A DNA stretch of 37,635 nucleotides from Pseudomonadota bacterium (GTDB lineage: Bacteria > Pseudomonadota > Alphaproteobacteria > Micavibrionales > UBA2020), in assembly GCA_021805245.1 (NCBI GenBank), contig JAJZFS010000064.1, positions 1 through 37,635 on the forward strand, given 5' to 3'. The stretch's first letter is position 1. Each line of letters begins with the position of its first letter. Made by a program: the position numbers and the translations under genes. The notes under the pieces were generated by a model. That model made no database searches. It had not been told where the DNA came from and saw only the letters and a list, made by a program, of their open reading frames with translations. Positions 14,734-26,198 of the stretch are shown here, one piece after another.

Positions 14734-17022
14734 ATGAAAAAAGCAGACCAATCTTCGCTCCGCGCCGCCCTTTCCAAGTCTTTCGTCATTCTCGATCCGG
14801 ACGTGCCGCTCAATCTGCAGAATATCAATGTCAAAAATCTTGGCATCTCCAAGGAGCGGCTGGCGCGCGCGCTGAACCCGCCCTATGCGCCCAAGGGCAT
14901 GGTGATGCACGACGTCTTCGTCAAATCGCCCTTCGCGCCGCTGGAAAGACTGGACGCGCCGGAAACGGCCGCCTGGGTGGACAGGCAAACGCAAAGATTC
15001 AAGGATTACCTCGCGGGCGCCGCCGCCGCAGAAGCGGCGACCAAAGCCAAGCTCACGGCGGCCATGAAATACGATTTCCACACGCTGCCGCGCTGCCATG
15101 GTGGCAGCTATTTCCGCCTGTTTCAGGCGCCGGACGAACTGCAGGCGCATATCGAAATGTCGGGGAGCGAAAACGGCCCGTGGAAGACGATCGTCGACCC
15201 CAACAAGATGAATGAAGAAGGGATCGTCTCCATATCGGACTGGGTGGTCAGTCCAAACGGCAAGCGCGTCGCCTATTTTCTCTCCAAGGCGGGCAGCGAC
15301 GTCACGGCGCTGCATGTGTTCAATGTCGAAAGCGGACAGGACATGCCGGAAGTCCTGACCGCCAGCACCATGACGGCCGCCTTGCAGAACAAGGTGCCTA
15401 CCGTTTTGTGGGACAAGGACAGCCATGACGGCTTTCTTTACAGCGACAACAGGTTCGGCGTCGTGCGGCATCACACCGTCGGCGCGGCCGCCGACGACGA
15501 CTATAATGTTTTCGCCGCCCGTCCCACGGCCTATGCGCGCCCGCAGCGGCTCGCCGCCGGCAAATACGAATGGATGTACGAGGGGGCGGGCACGGACAGA
15601 AACACGGGTCTGTCCTACCGCCCCTTCGGCAGCGGCGGCGCCTTCACGGAAATCGTCGCGCCGCAGGTCTACGCCCTGCATCCGGTCGCGGAGCTGGAAG
15701 ACGGCAGCGTGCTCGCCATCACCAACAAGGACGCGCCGCGCAGCAAGCTGGTCTCTTTCCGCCCCGGCGATCCGGCGCCGGAAAAATGGCGGACGGTCGT
15801 CCCCGAGAGCGACACGGACGTTTTGAAGAGCGTCACCTTGCATACAGGCAAGCTGGTCGCCACCTATACGCATGACGCGGCGGACGCGGTGAAAGTCTTC
15901 ACCGAAGACGGCAAACACCTGCACGACATGCCTCTGCCGGTGCAAAGCCTTGCCGTTTTCGGGCAGGGCGAGAGGCCGGACGGCAAGCTCGGCCTGAAAA
16001 TCTGCGGCTTCAAGAGCATGGGCGACTTTTATACCTACGACCCCGCCACCAACGATCTGGCTTTCGACAAAAAAGGCCCGGGAAAAGTAAACCTCGACGA
16101 CTGCATCGTCGAGCGCCTTTACGCGACGTCGAAGGACGGCACCCGGGTGCCGATGACGGTGATCCGCCGCCCCGATACCGTTCTTGACGGCACGGCCGCG
16201 GTGAAACTGACGGGCTATGGCGGGTTCAACATTTCGCGCGGCCCGCGTTTTGACGAGGCGATGTGGAACTTCGTCAACTCCGGCGGCATTTACGTGCAGA
16301 CGAATTTGCGCGGCGGCGGCGAGTTCGGGCAGGCGTGGTACGATCAGGGACGCCTGCTCAACAAGCAAAACGTCTTCGACGACTTCGCCGCCTGCGCTCA
16401 AAAGCTGATCGCGGACAAATACACGCAATCGAAAAGGCTGGTGATCGAGGGCGGCAGCAACGGCGGATTGCTGACCTCGGCGACGATGCTGCAGCATCCC
16501 AAGCTTTTCGGCGCGGTCGTGACCCATGTGCCGGTGACCGACATGCTGGGTCTGAGGGGGGCATGGGCGTCGGACTACGGCCGGCCGGACAAAATCAAGG
16601 AAGATTTCAATGCCGCGGCGCGCTATTCGCCGGTGCACAACGTGAAGAAGGGCGTGAAATATCCGCCCCACCTGATCATCACCGGCGATCACGACGACCG
16701 CGTCAATCCGTGGCATGCCTACAAGCTGGCCGCCGCCTTGCAGTCCCAGTCACATAAGGACAATATTACCCTGCTCAACGTCGAGAAAGACGCCGGCCAC
16801 GGCGCGGGAAAATCGACGGCGCAAATCATTCGGGAGGACGCCGAGGTCTTCGCCTTCATCGAAAAAGCCATCGGCCCCGTCAATCAGCAGGCTTATAAAG
16901 AAAAGCTGTCGCAAGACCAAAAAACCGACTTCAATGCGACCGGCAAGCGCAAGACGCTTCCCGCGCCGCCCGCCGCGACCGACCGCGCCGCGCATCGTCC
17001 GCAGTCTCCGCGCGCGCAATAG
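14734..17022 (+). CDS. prolyl oligopeptidase family serine peptidase (S9A)
   Basis: 762 residues. It cleaves short peptides after proline. A seven-bladed propeller domain (about 110-500) is followed by the alpha/beta-hydrolase domain with the S9 signature: Ser575 in GGSNGG, an Asp in the DHDDRV motif (652-657) and His689 in DAGHGAG. PYAPKG and the region up to YDFHTLPRCHGGSYFRLFQA match the family N-terminus. There are about 45 extra N-terminal residues and a Pro/Ala-rich C-terminal tail (about 735-762) beyond the usual 690-720. No signal peptide is visible, so it is likely cytoplasmic. GAGGG precedes the ATG. It converges on the DUF2207 gene. Confidence 0.92.
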   Translation: MKKADQSSLRAALSKSFVILDPDVPLNLQNINVKNLGISKERLARALNPPYAPKGMVMHDVFVKSPFAPLERLDAPETAAWVDRQTQRFKDYLAGAAAAEAATKAKLTAAMKYDFHTLPRCHGGSYFRLFQAPDELQAHIEMSGSENGPWKTIVDPNKMNEEGIVSISDWVVSPNGKRVAYFLSKAGSDVTALHVFNVESGQDMPEVLTASTMTAALQNKVPTVLWDKDSHDGFLYSDNRFGVVRHHTVGAAADDDYNVFAARPTAYARPQRLAAGKYEWMYEGAGTDRNTGLSYRPFGSGGAFTEIVAPQVYALHPVAELEDGSVLAITNKDAPRSKLVSFRPGDPAPEKWRTVVPESDTDVLKSVTLHTGKLVATYTHDAADAVKVFTEDGKHLHDMPLPVQSLAVFGQGERPDGKLGLKICGFKSMGDFYTYDPATNDLAFDKKGPGKVNLDDCIVERLYATSKDGTRVPMTVIRRPDTVLDGTAAVKLTGYGGFNISRGPRFDEAMWNFVNSGGIYVQTNLRGGGEFGQAWYDQGRLLNKQNVFDDFAACAQKLIADKYTQSKRLVIEGGSNGGLLTSATMLQHPKLFGAVVTHVPVTDMLGLRGAWASDYGRPDKIKEDFNAAARYSPVHNVKKGVKYPPHLIITGDHDDRVNPWHAYKLAAALQSQSHKDNITLLNVEKDAGHGAGKSTAQIIREDAEVFAFIEKAIGPVNQQAYKEKLSQDQKTDFNATGKRKTLPAPPAATDRAAHRPQSPRAQ

Positions 17023-17040
17023 AGCGGGTTTTATCTGCCG

Positions 17041-18720
17041 TCAGAAACCACCGCCGCCGCCGCCGCCGCCCCCGCCGCCCGCGCCGCCGCCCCCGCCGCC
17101 CGGCGGCGAGGAGGCCGAGGAAATGGCCTGCGACAGGCCGCCGCACAGTCCCGACGAGAACTGGCCCATATTGGTGAAGTTGCCGCCATACCAGACCGGT
17201 TGGTAGGAAGATATGGATTGCCCGGCCGCCTCCAGCTGCTTGCCGAATTTGTCGGCCCAGTTGCTTTCCACTTTCAGCGCGACGGCGTAAGGCAGGTATT
17301 TTTCGAAGATCTCCGGCGTGACGTCCGGCGGCGATAAATGCGCGAAGTGGTTTCGGTCGGTGACGGAGAGGAACATCTTGAACCCGTCGATGTTCGCGCG
17401 CAGGTCGCGGCCTTTTTGCGTGTAGGTCTTGAGCGGCGGGGTGAAGAGCAAGTTCAGGAAGGCCGTCGCGGCGGTCGGCAGGAGGGCCGCCCCCCTGGCT
17501 GCGGCGGTGGCGAAAAGGTAAGCGGATCCGCAGGTGATGATGGTGAAAATCCATCCGGCGTAAATATACCGCTTGTTTTCGAGGTAATTGCCGTCTTCGT
17601 AGAACGAGAGCTGCCACCGCAGTTCGTCCGAGGCGGCCTGGAAAACCTGATACTGGCTGTTTTCAAGCGTGAGGGACTGGCGGCCCGCAAAGAGGATATT
17701 GCTGATGGCTGTTTCGATCTCCGTCAATCCGGCCTCCGTGCCGGTGAGCGTCAGCGTATAAACGTCGTGGCCGAGCAGATGCTTTTCTTTGGTAATCTTC
17801 AGGTAGCCCTTGACGGCGAGGTCGATGATCAGCGCGGTCATCTGTTCCCTGCCCGCCCCCTTGTCTTTGATATAGGAGACGGCCGACGCGGAGTATCCCG
17901 CCGGCGGCTCGAAGCGGGGAAAAGAGCTTTCCTTCGGCTCCCGCGACTTCACCACCCCCCAGACGATGAGGTAATATATCAGCAGCAGAACGCCCGCCGC
18001 GGCGGGGATCACGAAGCCGAAATTGTCCCCGATGAAGAACATGAGCTTTTGCGCGGGCGTGGGCTCGTGCACGGCGCCTTTCGGCCAGTCGACGGCGACG
18101 CTCAGCCCCTGACGCGGCGCGAGGGGCTTTGTCGTCTCGAACAGGGCGATATTGCTGTTTTCCCCGCTGGTGAAGTCCTGCCCGTACGCGCCCTGATAGC
18201 CCGTATAGGCTTTGGTGCCGAGGATTTTCGCGCCTTTCGGCAGCGTGACGTCGGCTTCCGCCTTGTCGATCGGGAAGCCCCAGCCGTTGCCCGTGACGTT
18301 CCAGAAAAGCTCGTCATGGTCTTTGAAAAAGCCCAGCTCTCTGTCGACCTCGTAGCTCAGCGTAAAGGTGTAGGGGCCCGGCGGGATCGGAACGTGCTTG
18401 CTGCCCATATAGATCCGGTCGCCGTTTTCCAGCGGCACGACGGAATAAGGGATGGATCTTCCGTCGCGCAAGACCCGCAAGACGCGGAACCCGACGTTGG
18501 TCACGATGCCGTTGACGTTGTAGGAGGTCGGAAAATCGCGGTAAATGCCGTGTCTGATGCGGTTGCCCGCGGCGATGACGGAGATTTGCTCGGTGACATC
18601 GAGGCGCGAATCCTTGCGCACGGTGATGTAACTGTGGAAATCGGTGATTTGCTCCTGCGCGAAAGCATGGGTGGGAAAAAACAGCACGAGGGCGACAACC
18701 GCCCAAAAACGTTTCGTCAT
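17041..18720 (-). CDS. DUF2207 membrane protein with a glycine-rich tail
   Basis: 559 residues. A signal peptide (about 1-21, ending AFA) leads into an extracytoplasmic DUF2207 beta domain ([22 protein letters not shown]; about 25-220). A membrane helix follows at about 237-262 ([20 protein letters not shown]), then a cytoplasmic region and two helices at about 390-430. The end is almost pure Gly (about 540-558) before Phe, as in many members of this family. It overlaps the lemA stop by four bases (ATGA). LemA-DUF2207 pairs are widespread; their role in the envelope is not settled. Confidence 0.88.
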   Translation of the reverse strand: MTKRFWAVVALVLFFPTHAFAQEQITDFHSYITVRKDSRLDVTEQISVIAAGNRIRHGIYRDFPTSYNVNGIVTNVGFRVLRVLRDGRSIPYSVVPLENGDRIYMGSKHVPIPPGPYTFTLSYEVDRELGFFKDHDELFWNVTGNGWGFPIDKAEADVTLPKGAKILGTKAYTGYQGAYGQDFTSGENSNIALFETTKPLAPRQGLSVAVDWPKGAVHEPTPAQKLMFFIGDNFGFVIPAAAGVLLLIYYLIVWGVVKSREPKESSFPRFEPPAGYSASAVSYIKDKGAGREQMTALIIDLAVKGYLKITKEKHLLGHDVYTLTLTGTEAGLTEIETAISNILFAGRQSLTLENSQYQVFQAASDELRWQLSFYEDGNYLENKRYIYAGWIFTIITCGSAYLFATAAARGAALLPTAATAFLNLLFTPPLKTYTQKGRDLRANIDGFKMFLSVTDRNHFAHLSPPDVTPEIFEKYLPYAVALKVESNWADKFGKQLEAAGQSISSYQPVWYGGNFTNMGQFSSGLCGGLSQAISSASSPPGGGGGGAGGGGGGGGGGGF

Positions 18721-19274
18721 GGAGCGGATACCTCCGGCACATTACGATCTGCCGGATTTTCAAGCTCGAAGAAATGCATCTGCTGAAACCCGAACGCCCC
18801 CGCCAGCAGATTGTTGGGGAACGACTGGACCTTGATGTTCAGGTCGCGCACGGTGCCGTTGTAATAGCGGCGGGCGAGCTGAATCTGGTCTTCCGTGCCG
18901 GTCAGGTCCTTTTGCAACTGCTGGAAATTCTGGCTGGCCTTGAGGTCGGGATAATTTTCGGCGACCAGCATCATTTTGCCGAGCGCCGCGGAAAGCCGGC
19001 CTTCCGCCTGCCCGCGCGCGTCAGGGCCTTCGGCCTGCGTGGCTTTCGCGCGCAGCGCGGCGACATCCTCGAACAGATCCTTTTCGTGCGCGGCATAGCC
19101 TTTGACCGCCGCGACGAGATTGGGGATCAGGTCGGCGCGGCGCTCGAGCTGGACGGCGATGCCGCTCCAGCCCTCCTGCGCCATGTTTCGGGCCTGCACC
19201 AGCCCGTTGTAAATGACAATGACCGCGATAAAGAGAACAACAATTAACGCGACAAGGATCCACATCGCCAGCAT
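18717..19274 (-). CDS. lemA: LemA family protein
   Basis: 185 residues. One N-terminal membrane helix (about 4-22) is followed by the family pattern [33 protein letters not shown] and a helical bundle ending in the typical [28 protein letters not shown]. It is predicted to be anchored in the membrane with a short outer end and a long helical domain. It forms an operon with the DUF2207 gene and overlaps it by four bases. ATG 19274 has a GGGGA sequence 10-11 bases upstream; ATG 19265 is a possible alternative. Confidence 0.93.
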   Translation of the reverse strand: MLAMWILVALIVVLFIAVIVIYNGLVQARNMAQEGWSGIAVQLERRADLIPNLVAAVKGYAAHEKDLFEDVAALRAKATQAEGPDARGQAEGRLSAALGKMMLVAENYPDLKASQNFQQLQKDLTGTEDQIQLARRYYNGTVRDLNIKVQSFPNNLLAGAFGFQQMHFFELENPADRNVPEVSAP

Positions 19275-19322
19275 AATCTTCGTCCCCTGACTGTTAAAAT
19301 AAATAAAACGGAATAAACTCCC

Positions 19323-19347
19323 CCAGCCCCAGTCTACAGAGGGCTGG
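19323..19347 (-). terminator. possible terminator of the purine operon
   Basis: CCAGCCC (19323-19329) pairs with GGGCTGG (19341-19347) around an 11-base loop. Read on the minus strand, it is followed by GGGAG and then a T-rich stretch, about 60 bases after the purM stop. The T run is interrupted and does not follow the stem directly, so it is only a candidate. Confidence 0.4.
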
Positions 19348-19407
19348 TTAGAGAATAATTAAGTTTCCCGATATTTTCAGTTATGGAACGGCGCGGCGTG
19401 CTGCCGT

Positions 19408-20391
19408 TTAGCCCTGCAGCGCAAAGGCCGTTTTTTCTGTCGCGACGCGGACCTGCCCGCCGCCCGCTGCGACACGGCCGATTTTTACCGCGCCGGTTTT
19501 TGCCGTGACTGCGTCCGGCTTGTCGGTCGCGATGACGAAACCGATGCCCATATTGAATGTTTCATAAAGCTCTTTGCCGGCGAGGCCGGAGCGTTCCGCC
19601 AGCATGCCGAAAATCTCCTGCGGCTCCGGCAGATGGTCGATCAGGTAATCGAACGCGCCGTTCATACGCGGAATGTTGCCGAGGCCCCCGCCGGTGATAT
19701 GCGCCATGCCGTGGATGAGCGGGCGGATGTCTTTGATGTCCTGCCAGTAAAGCCGCGTCGGGACGAGGGCTGCGGCGAGCAGGTCCTGCTCTTCCGGCTT
19801 GATGAGCTTGCGCACCAGCGAAAAGCCGTTGGAATGGATGCCGGAGGAGGGCAGCGCCAGCAGCGTGTCGCCCGCCTTGACGCGTGAGCCGTCGATGATG
19901 TCGGCTTCATCCGCTTCGCCGACCGCGAAACCGGCGAGGTCGTATTCACCCTTGGCGTAAACATCCGGCATCTCCGCCGTCTCGCCGCCGATCAGCGCCA
20001 TGCCGCAATCTTTGCAGGCCGAGGTTATCCCCGCTATGATGGGGTCGAGCACGGCCAGGTCGATCTTCGCCATGGCAAGATAATCGAGGAAGAACAGCGG
20101 CGTCGCACCGGTGCAGATGATGTCGTTCGCGCACATCGCCACAAGGTCGATGCCGATGGTGTCATGTTTGTTCAGAGCTTGCGCGATCTTGACCTTGGTG
20201 CCGACGCCGTCCGTGCCCGCGGCGAGGATTTTTCCGCCGGCGGATTTATACAGCGCGGCAAACCCGCCGACGCCGGAGACGACGTTGTCGCCGTAGGTCG
20301 ATTGCACCCGTGCCTTGATTTTGTCGACGAGCGCGTCGGCGACCGCGAGATCGACCCCTGCGTCCTTGTAGGATATTTTCTGCGCCTGCAT
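19408..20391 (-). CDS. purM: phosphoribosylformylglycinamidine cyclo-ligase (AIR synthetase)
   Basis: 327 residues. Step 5 of purine synthesis: FGAM + ATP gives AIR. The N-terminal SYKDAGVDL is typical, followed by the ATP/phosphate loop AGTDGVGTKVKIA, the dimer-core strand with FFLDYLAM, GGETAEMPDVY, and the C-terminal SSGIHSNGFSLVRKL and HITGGGLGNIPR segments. It is the last gene of the pur operon, 10 bases after purH, with AGGAG six bases before its ATG. Length is normal. Confidence 0.97.
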   Translation of the reverse strand: MQAQKISYKDAGVDLAVADALVDKIKARVQSTYGDNVVSGVGGFAALYKSAGGKILAAGTDGVGTKVKIAQALNKHDTIGIDLVAMCANDIICTGATPLFFLDYLAMAKIDLAVLDPIIAGITSACKDCGMALIGGETAEMPDVYAKGEYDLAGFAVGEADEADIIDGSRVKAGDTLLALPSSGIHSNGFSLVRKLIKPEEQDLLAAALVPTRLYWQDIKDIRPLIHGMAHITGGGLGNIPRMNGAFDYLIDHLPEPQEIFGMLAERSGLAGKELYETFNMGIGFVIATDKPDAVTAKTGAVKIGRVAAGGGQVRVATEKTAFALQG

Positions 20392-20400
20392 GTGTTGCTC

Positions 20401-21941
<1,541 letters not shown>

Positions 21942-21961
<20 letters not shown>

Positions 21962-22721
21962 AGCTTTTCTCCTTTTGGGTTTCGGTGAGATAGGTGACGA
22001 TGTTCCTGAAGATTTGCGCGCCCGCCCCCGCGGCCATAAAGTCGCGTTGCGGCGCAAAGTTGGTTGCCTGATAAACAAAAGCTTCCGGATGCGGCATCAG
22101 GCCGAAGATCAGGCCGGAGGGGTCGCACAATCCGGCGATGTGTTGATGCGAGCCGTTGACGTCTTCGCGGTAGGTGAGGGCGATCTGCCCGTTTTCTTTG
22201 AGTTCGTCGTAAACTGCATCGTCGCCGAACACCACGCGCCCTTCGCCGTGGCGGATGGGCAGGTCGAAAGCCTCCATCCCCTCAGTCCACTTGCAAATGC
22301 TGTTTTGCGCCGGCTGCAGCGTGACCCAGCGGTCGATAAACCCGCCCTGCAGGTTGGGGGCGAGCGCCATGACGCGTTTTTGCGTTGCGGGGTAGGGGAG
22401 CAGACCGAGCTTCACCAGCACTTGAAAGCCGTTGCAAATGCCGATGATCGGTTTTTGCGCGGCGACGAAATCGAAAAACGCATCCCCAAGGGCGTGGCGG
22501 ATCTTGAGCGCGAGGATTTGCCCGCTGCCCAGCTCGTCGCCGAAGGAAAATCCGCCGGGGATGGCCATGCCGTCGAACCGCGCCAGCGTGTCCGGCTTGG
22601 CGGCGAGATCGTTGATGTGCAAAATTTCAGCGTTCGCGCCCGCGTCGCGCAACGCCGCCGCCGTTTCGCGCTCGCAATTGATGCCGTCGCCGGAGAGGAC
22701 AAGAAAAGCCGGTTGCATCAT
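21942..22721 (-). CDS. purQ: FGAM synthase, glutaminase subunit PurQ
   Basis: 259 residues. It supplies ammonia from glutamine to PurSL for step 4. Class I glutamine amidotransferase: GGFSFGDELGSGQI (57-70), nucleophile Cys96 in GICNGFQVL, and the His/Glu pair in MPHPEAF near the C-terminus. It is somewhat longer than the 220-230 residues of the classical separate PurQ, which seems to go with the fused PurSL partner. Two adjacent ATGs (22721 and 22718) follow AAAGGA. The gene starts one base after the purSL stop and runs 20 bases into purH. Confidence 0.95.
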
Positions 22722-22722
22722 G

Positions 22723-25599
22723 TCAAAATCCTTTCTCCCATGCGGCGCTGATCGCCTCCAGGGGCAAAGATATATCGTTGAACGAAAGTTTTGCATCGTC
22801 CGTCACGGTACCGATCGCTTTCGCGCCGAAAATCTTCTCGAACGCTTCGCGCTTCGCCGCAGGCACGGAAACGACGAACCGGCCCGGCGCTTCGCTGAAG
22901 GCTGTTTCGGCATCCAGCGTGCCGGAAAGCTGCGCGCCGTTCCTGCCGCCGATCATGCTCTCGGAGAGCGCAACCATCATCCCGCCCTCCGATATGTCAT
23001 GCAGCGATGAAAAGAGCGGCAGGGCCGCGTGGATCTTGCGGTAAAGCGCGATGTTGCGCGCAAGGTCGATGGCGGGCGTTTTTGCGCAGGCATTATATAT
23101 ATGCGCGTATTCCGAGCCGCCCAATCCACTCCCTTTGCCGCCGAGCAGATAAATCAAATCACCCGCGGTGTTGAAATGGCTCGCGGGCACGCTGCCCATC
23201 TTCACCCGCGCCATTGCTGTCACCAGTAGCGTCGGCAGCACGCCGAAGGAAATATCGCGCCCGCCCTTGTCTTTGCCTTTGAAGTCGTTCTTCATGCTGT
23301 CTTTGCCGCTGACCAGCGGCATGCCGTAATTTATGCAGGCGTCGTGCAACCCCTGACAGGCGCGCACCAGTTGGCCGAGGCGGTATTCGCCGTCGGGATT
23401 TTTCGCGGATTGCACGGGGTCGGGCCAGCAGAAATTGTCGAGCAGGCAGCACATATCGGGGTCGCCGCCCGCGGCGACGACATTGCGCACCGCTTCATCG
23501 ACCGCGCATTGCGCCATCAGGTAGGGATCGTGCAAACTCAGGCGCGGCGCGAGACCGCAGCCGATCGTCACGCCGTTGTCCTCCGCACCGCCGTGCGGCT
23601 TCAGCCAGATCGCGCCGCCATCGGCAAACGGCTTCACGTGCGTCGCCGCCTGCACTTCGTGATCATAAGCGCGGACCCATTTTTCCTTCGAGGTGATGTT
23701 GGGCGATTGCAGCAGTTGCAGCAGCGCGGCGTCGAGGCCCTCGGCTTGGCGCGTGCGGGCTTGCAAATTTGTTTCCGCCGACCATGCGGCGCGTTCACGC
23801 CCGCCGTCCCATGCCGCTTTGAGCTTCATCTGCGGCAGGCTGTCGTGCAAAAAGTCGAGCGGCAGGCTGGCGACCGTTGCTTGATTATAAAGAACCTCGA
23901 GATTGCCGCTGGCGGTGAAGCAGCCGATGTCGGTGGCCGTCACGCCATGCCGCGCGGCGCGTTCCAGAAACGCCGCCGTGTGTTGGGGCGGCACGGCGAC
24001 GGTCATGCGCTCCTGGCTTTCGCTGACCATCAGTTCCCACGGCTTGAGGCCGGGATATTTGACGGGACACAGGGCGAGATCGATCAACGCGCCGTTGGTC
24101 ATCTGCGCCATTTCTCCGACGCTGGAGGAAAGCCCGCCCGCGCCGTTGTCGGTGATGGCGGAATAAAGCCCCAAGTCGCGCGTCTCGAGCAGAAAGTCCG
24201 TCATGCGTTTTTGGGTGAGCGGGTCGCCGATCTGCACCGCCGTGGCGGGCGCGTTCTCGTCGATCTCCATCGAGCTGAAGGTCGCGCCGTGAATGCCGTC
24301 GGCGCCGATCGCCCCGCCGACCATGAAGACGCGGTCGCCGACATGGGCCTGTTTTTCCGCCGCCTTGCGTCCGTCCGGCAAGGCGTGCGGCAACACGCCG
24401 ACCGTGCCGACGAAGACCAGCGGCTTGCCCGCGTAATCGCGGTCGAAGAAGAACGCGCCGTTGACGGTGGGGATGCCGCTTTTGTTGCCGCCGTCCTCGA
24501 CGCCCTTGTGCACGCCTTCGAGCATGCGGCGCGGGGATTTCACGCCCTGTGGCATGAATTCTTCTTCAGTGCGCGCCGGCATGTCGGGCGGCGCAAAGCA
24601 GAAAACGTCGGTATTGGCGATCGGCCGCGCACCGAGACCCGCGCCGAGGATGTCGCGGTTGACGCCGAGGATGCCGGTGAGCGCTCCGCCGTAAGGGTCG
24701 AGCGCGGAAGGGCTGTTGTGCGTTTCGACCTTGATGCAGAGGTCGATATGGTCGTCGAAACGCACGATGCCCGCGTTGTCGCTGAAGACGGAGACCAGCC
24801 AGTCGAGCTTGCGCGCCTTCTTCACCTCTTCGGTGGCGCGTTTCACGCAGGTTTTATAAAGGCTGTTGATTTTTTCGCCGTTATAGTCGATCTCGGCGCC
24901 GAAGATCTTGTGGCGGCAGTGTTCGCTCCAGCTTTGGGCGATGATTTCGAGTTCGACGTCGGTGAGGTCGGCTTTAAATGCGGCGCGGACGTGCTTCAGC
25001 TCGTCAACGGAGAGCGCGAGGCAGCGATCGCGGCTTAAGGCCTCGAGTCCGGCGTCCGCAAGGTCGAGGGAAATCGTTTCGGGTCTGGCTTTCGTCGTGC
25101 GCGCGGCTTCCGGCAGGGAGACGTTTTTAAATCTGTCATGCGCGTAAAAATCATTGGCGGGATAAACGTCCGCTTTCTGGATCAGGTCGTTGGCGAGCAG
25201 TTCCCTGGCCACCTTTTCCGCGCCGGATTTGTCGAGCGCGCCGAATAGAAAATAGAGCGACCCGCTGGCCACGCGCGCGGAGATGCCGGAAAGCGCGAGC
25301 GCCTCGGCGGCGGCGTGCCCGGGATTGTCGGTCACGCCTGCGCGAAACCCGACATCGACGACGAAGGCGGGCGCGCCGTGGGGAAACTTATATTCTTTAT
25401 TGTCGAAGTGCGCCTGCTGCAGCACGGGATCGGCGAAGACCGGCGCGAGATTTTCCGTTGTGCCAGCGGTGGTTTTGTATACTTTCACTTCCTCGATCGC
25501 CGCGAGCGGCACGCCCAGCGCGTCACGCGCCTCCGCCGCCCATTTTTCCAGACGCCTGTCGGGGATGGTGTTTTCGATTTCGATGCGGATGGCAGTCAT
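22723..25599 (-). CDS. purSL: FGAM synthase, fused PurS-PurL subunit
   Basis: 958 residues. Step 4: FGAR + glutamine-derived ammonia + ATP gives FGAM. Residues about 1-145 form a PurS-like region, apparently two PurS-type halves (IRIEIENTIPD...VYKTTAG and VVDVGFRAGVTDNPG...LYFLFG). The PurL synthase follows, with SEHCRHKIFGAEI (225 onward), KVETHNSPSAL.PYGGA.TG, and a second AIR-synthetase-like repeat with LVSGKDSMKND. The glutaminase domain of the long E. coli PurL is absent and is supplied by PurQ. ATG 25599 has AAAGGG eight bases upstream and overlaps the purN stop by four bases. Alphaproteobacteria normally have separate purS, purQ and purL. Confidence 0.93.
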   Translation of the reverse strand: MTAIRIEIENTIPDRRLEKWAAEARDALGVPLAAIEEVKVYKTTAGTTENLAPVFADPVLQQAHFDNKEYKFPHGAPAFVVDVGFRAGVTDNPGHAAAEALALSGISARVASGSLYFLFGALDKSGAEKVARELLANDLIQKADVYPANDFYAHDRFKNVSLPEAARTTKARPETISLDLADAGLEALSRDRCLALSVDELKHVRAAFKADLTDVELEIIAQSWSEHCRHKIFGAEIDYNGEKINSLYKTCVKRATEEVKKARKLDWLVSVFSDNAGIVRFDDHIDLCIKVETHNSPSALDPYGGALTGILGVNRDILGAGLGARPIANTDVFCFAPPDMPARTEEEFMPQGVKSPRRMLEGVHKGVEDGGNKSGIPTVNGAFFFDRDYAGKPLVFVGTVGVLPHALPDGRKAAEKQAHVGDRVFMVGGAIGADGIHGATFSSMEIDENAPATAVQIGDPLTQKRMTDFLLETRDLGLYSAITDNGAGGLSSSVGEMAQMTNGALIDLALCPVKYPGLKPWELMVSESQERMTVAVPPQHTAAFLERAARHGVTATDIGCFTASGNLEVLYNQATVASLPLDFLHDSLPQMKLKAAWDGGRERAAWSAETNLQARTRQAEGLDAALLQLLQSPNITSKEKWVRAYDHEVQAATHVKPFADGGAIWLKPHGGAEDNGVTIGCGLAPRLSLHDPYLMAQCAVDEAVRNVVAAGGDPDMCCLLDNFCWPDPVQSAKNPDGEYRLGQLVRACQGLHDACINYGMPLVSGKDSMKNDFKGKDKGGRDISFGVLPTLLVTAMARVKMGSVPASHFNTAGDLIYLLGGKGSGLGGSEYAHIYNACAKTPAIDLARNIALYRKIHAALPLFSSLHDISEGGMMVALSESMIGGRNGAQLSGTLDAETAFSEAPGRFVVSVPAAKREAFEKIFGAKAIGTVTDDAKLSFNDISLPLEAISAAWEKGF

Positions 25600-26198
25600 G
25601 CAGCGGCCCTTTGTACGAGGATGTCGATAAATTCGCGGTAGAGTTCGTATTCCAGTTCCATCCCGCGCGCGCGGAAGGTTTCCAGCGTGTCGTCTTTTTC
25701 GCGGGGGAAAGTCCTTTGCGCGATGATCGGGCCGGTGTCGATGCCGTCGTCGACGTAATGCAGCGTGACGCCGGAGACCGGCACGTTGGCGCGGAAGGCG
25801 TCGCCGTAGCCGTCCTTGCCGGGGAAGTGCGGCAGGAGCGATGGGTGGATGTTGACGATGCGGTCTTTGTAGGCGGCGACAAAGTCGGGGCTGAGAATCG
25901 CCATGAAGCCGGCAAGGAAAATCCACTCTATATGGTGTTCTTCAAGCGCGGCGATGATGGCGGCCTCCTGTCGGGCCTTGCTGCCGGTGCGCTCGATGAC
26001 CTTGCACGGCACGCCCAGTTTTTCCGCGCGGGCGATGACGGGCGCGCCCGCCTTGTTGCAGATGACCAGCGGGATGGAAATGCGCTCGGCGCGGGTTTGC
26101 GTGTGACGCAGAATGTTTTCGGCATTCGAGCCGCTGCCCGAGGCGAAGACGGCGGCGGTAATGATGTTTGTCGGAGGAATTTTTTTACTGTCCGCCAA
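25596..26198 (-). CDS. purN: phosphoribosylglycinamide formyltransferase
   Basis: 200 residues from TTG 26198. It transfers the formyl group from 10-formyl-tetrahydrofolate to GAR (step 3). AVFASGSGSNAENIL is the phosphate-binding start of the family, NIHPSLLP carries the catalytic Asn and His, and GVTLHYVDDGIDTGPII carries the catalytic Asp. The TTG has GGAGG seven bases upstream and gives the usual N-terminal length, so I prefer it to ATG 26249, which lies deeper inside purD. It overlaps purD by 14 bases and purSL by four. Confidence 0.93.
   Translation of the reverse strand: MADSKKIPPTNIITAAVFASGSGSNAENILRHTQTRAERISIPLVICNKAGAPVIARAEKLGVPCKVIERTGSKARQEAAIIAALEEHHIEWIFLAGFMAILSPDFVAAYKDRIVNIHPSLLPHFPGKDGYGDAFRANVPVSGVTLHYVDDGIDTGPIIAQRTFPREKDDTLETFRARGMELEYELYREFIDILVQRAAA

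Noticed and set aside
14680-16716. 678-codon minus-strand open frame
   Set aside because: Antisense to the prolyl oligopeptidase gene, which has a complete triad and a promoter.
23344-25038. 564-codon plus-strand open frame
   Set aside because: Antisense to purSL; no recognisable domains and a skewed Arg/Ala/Val composition.
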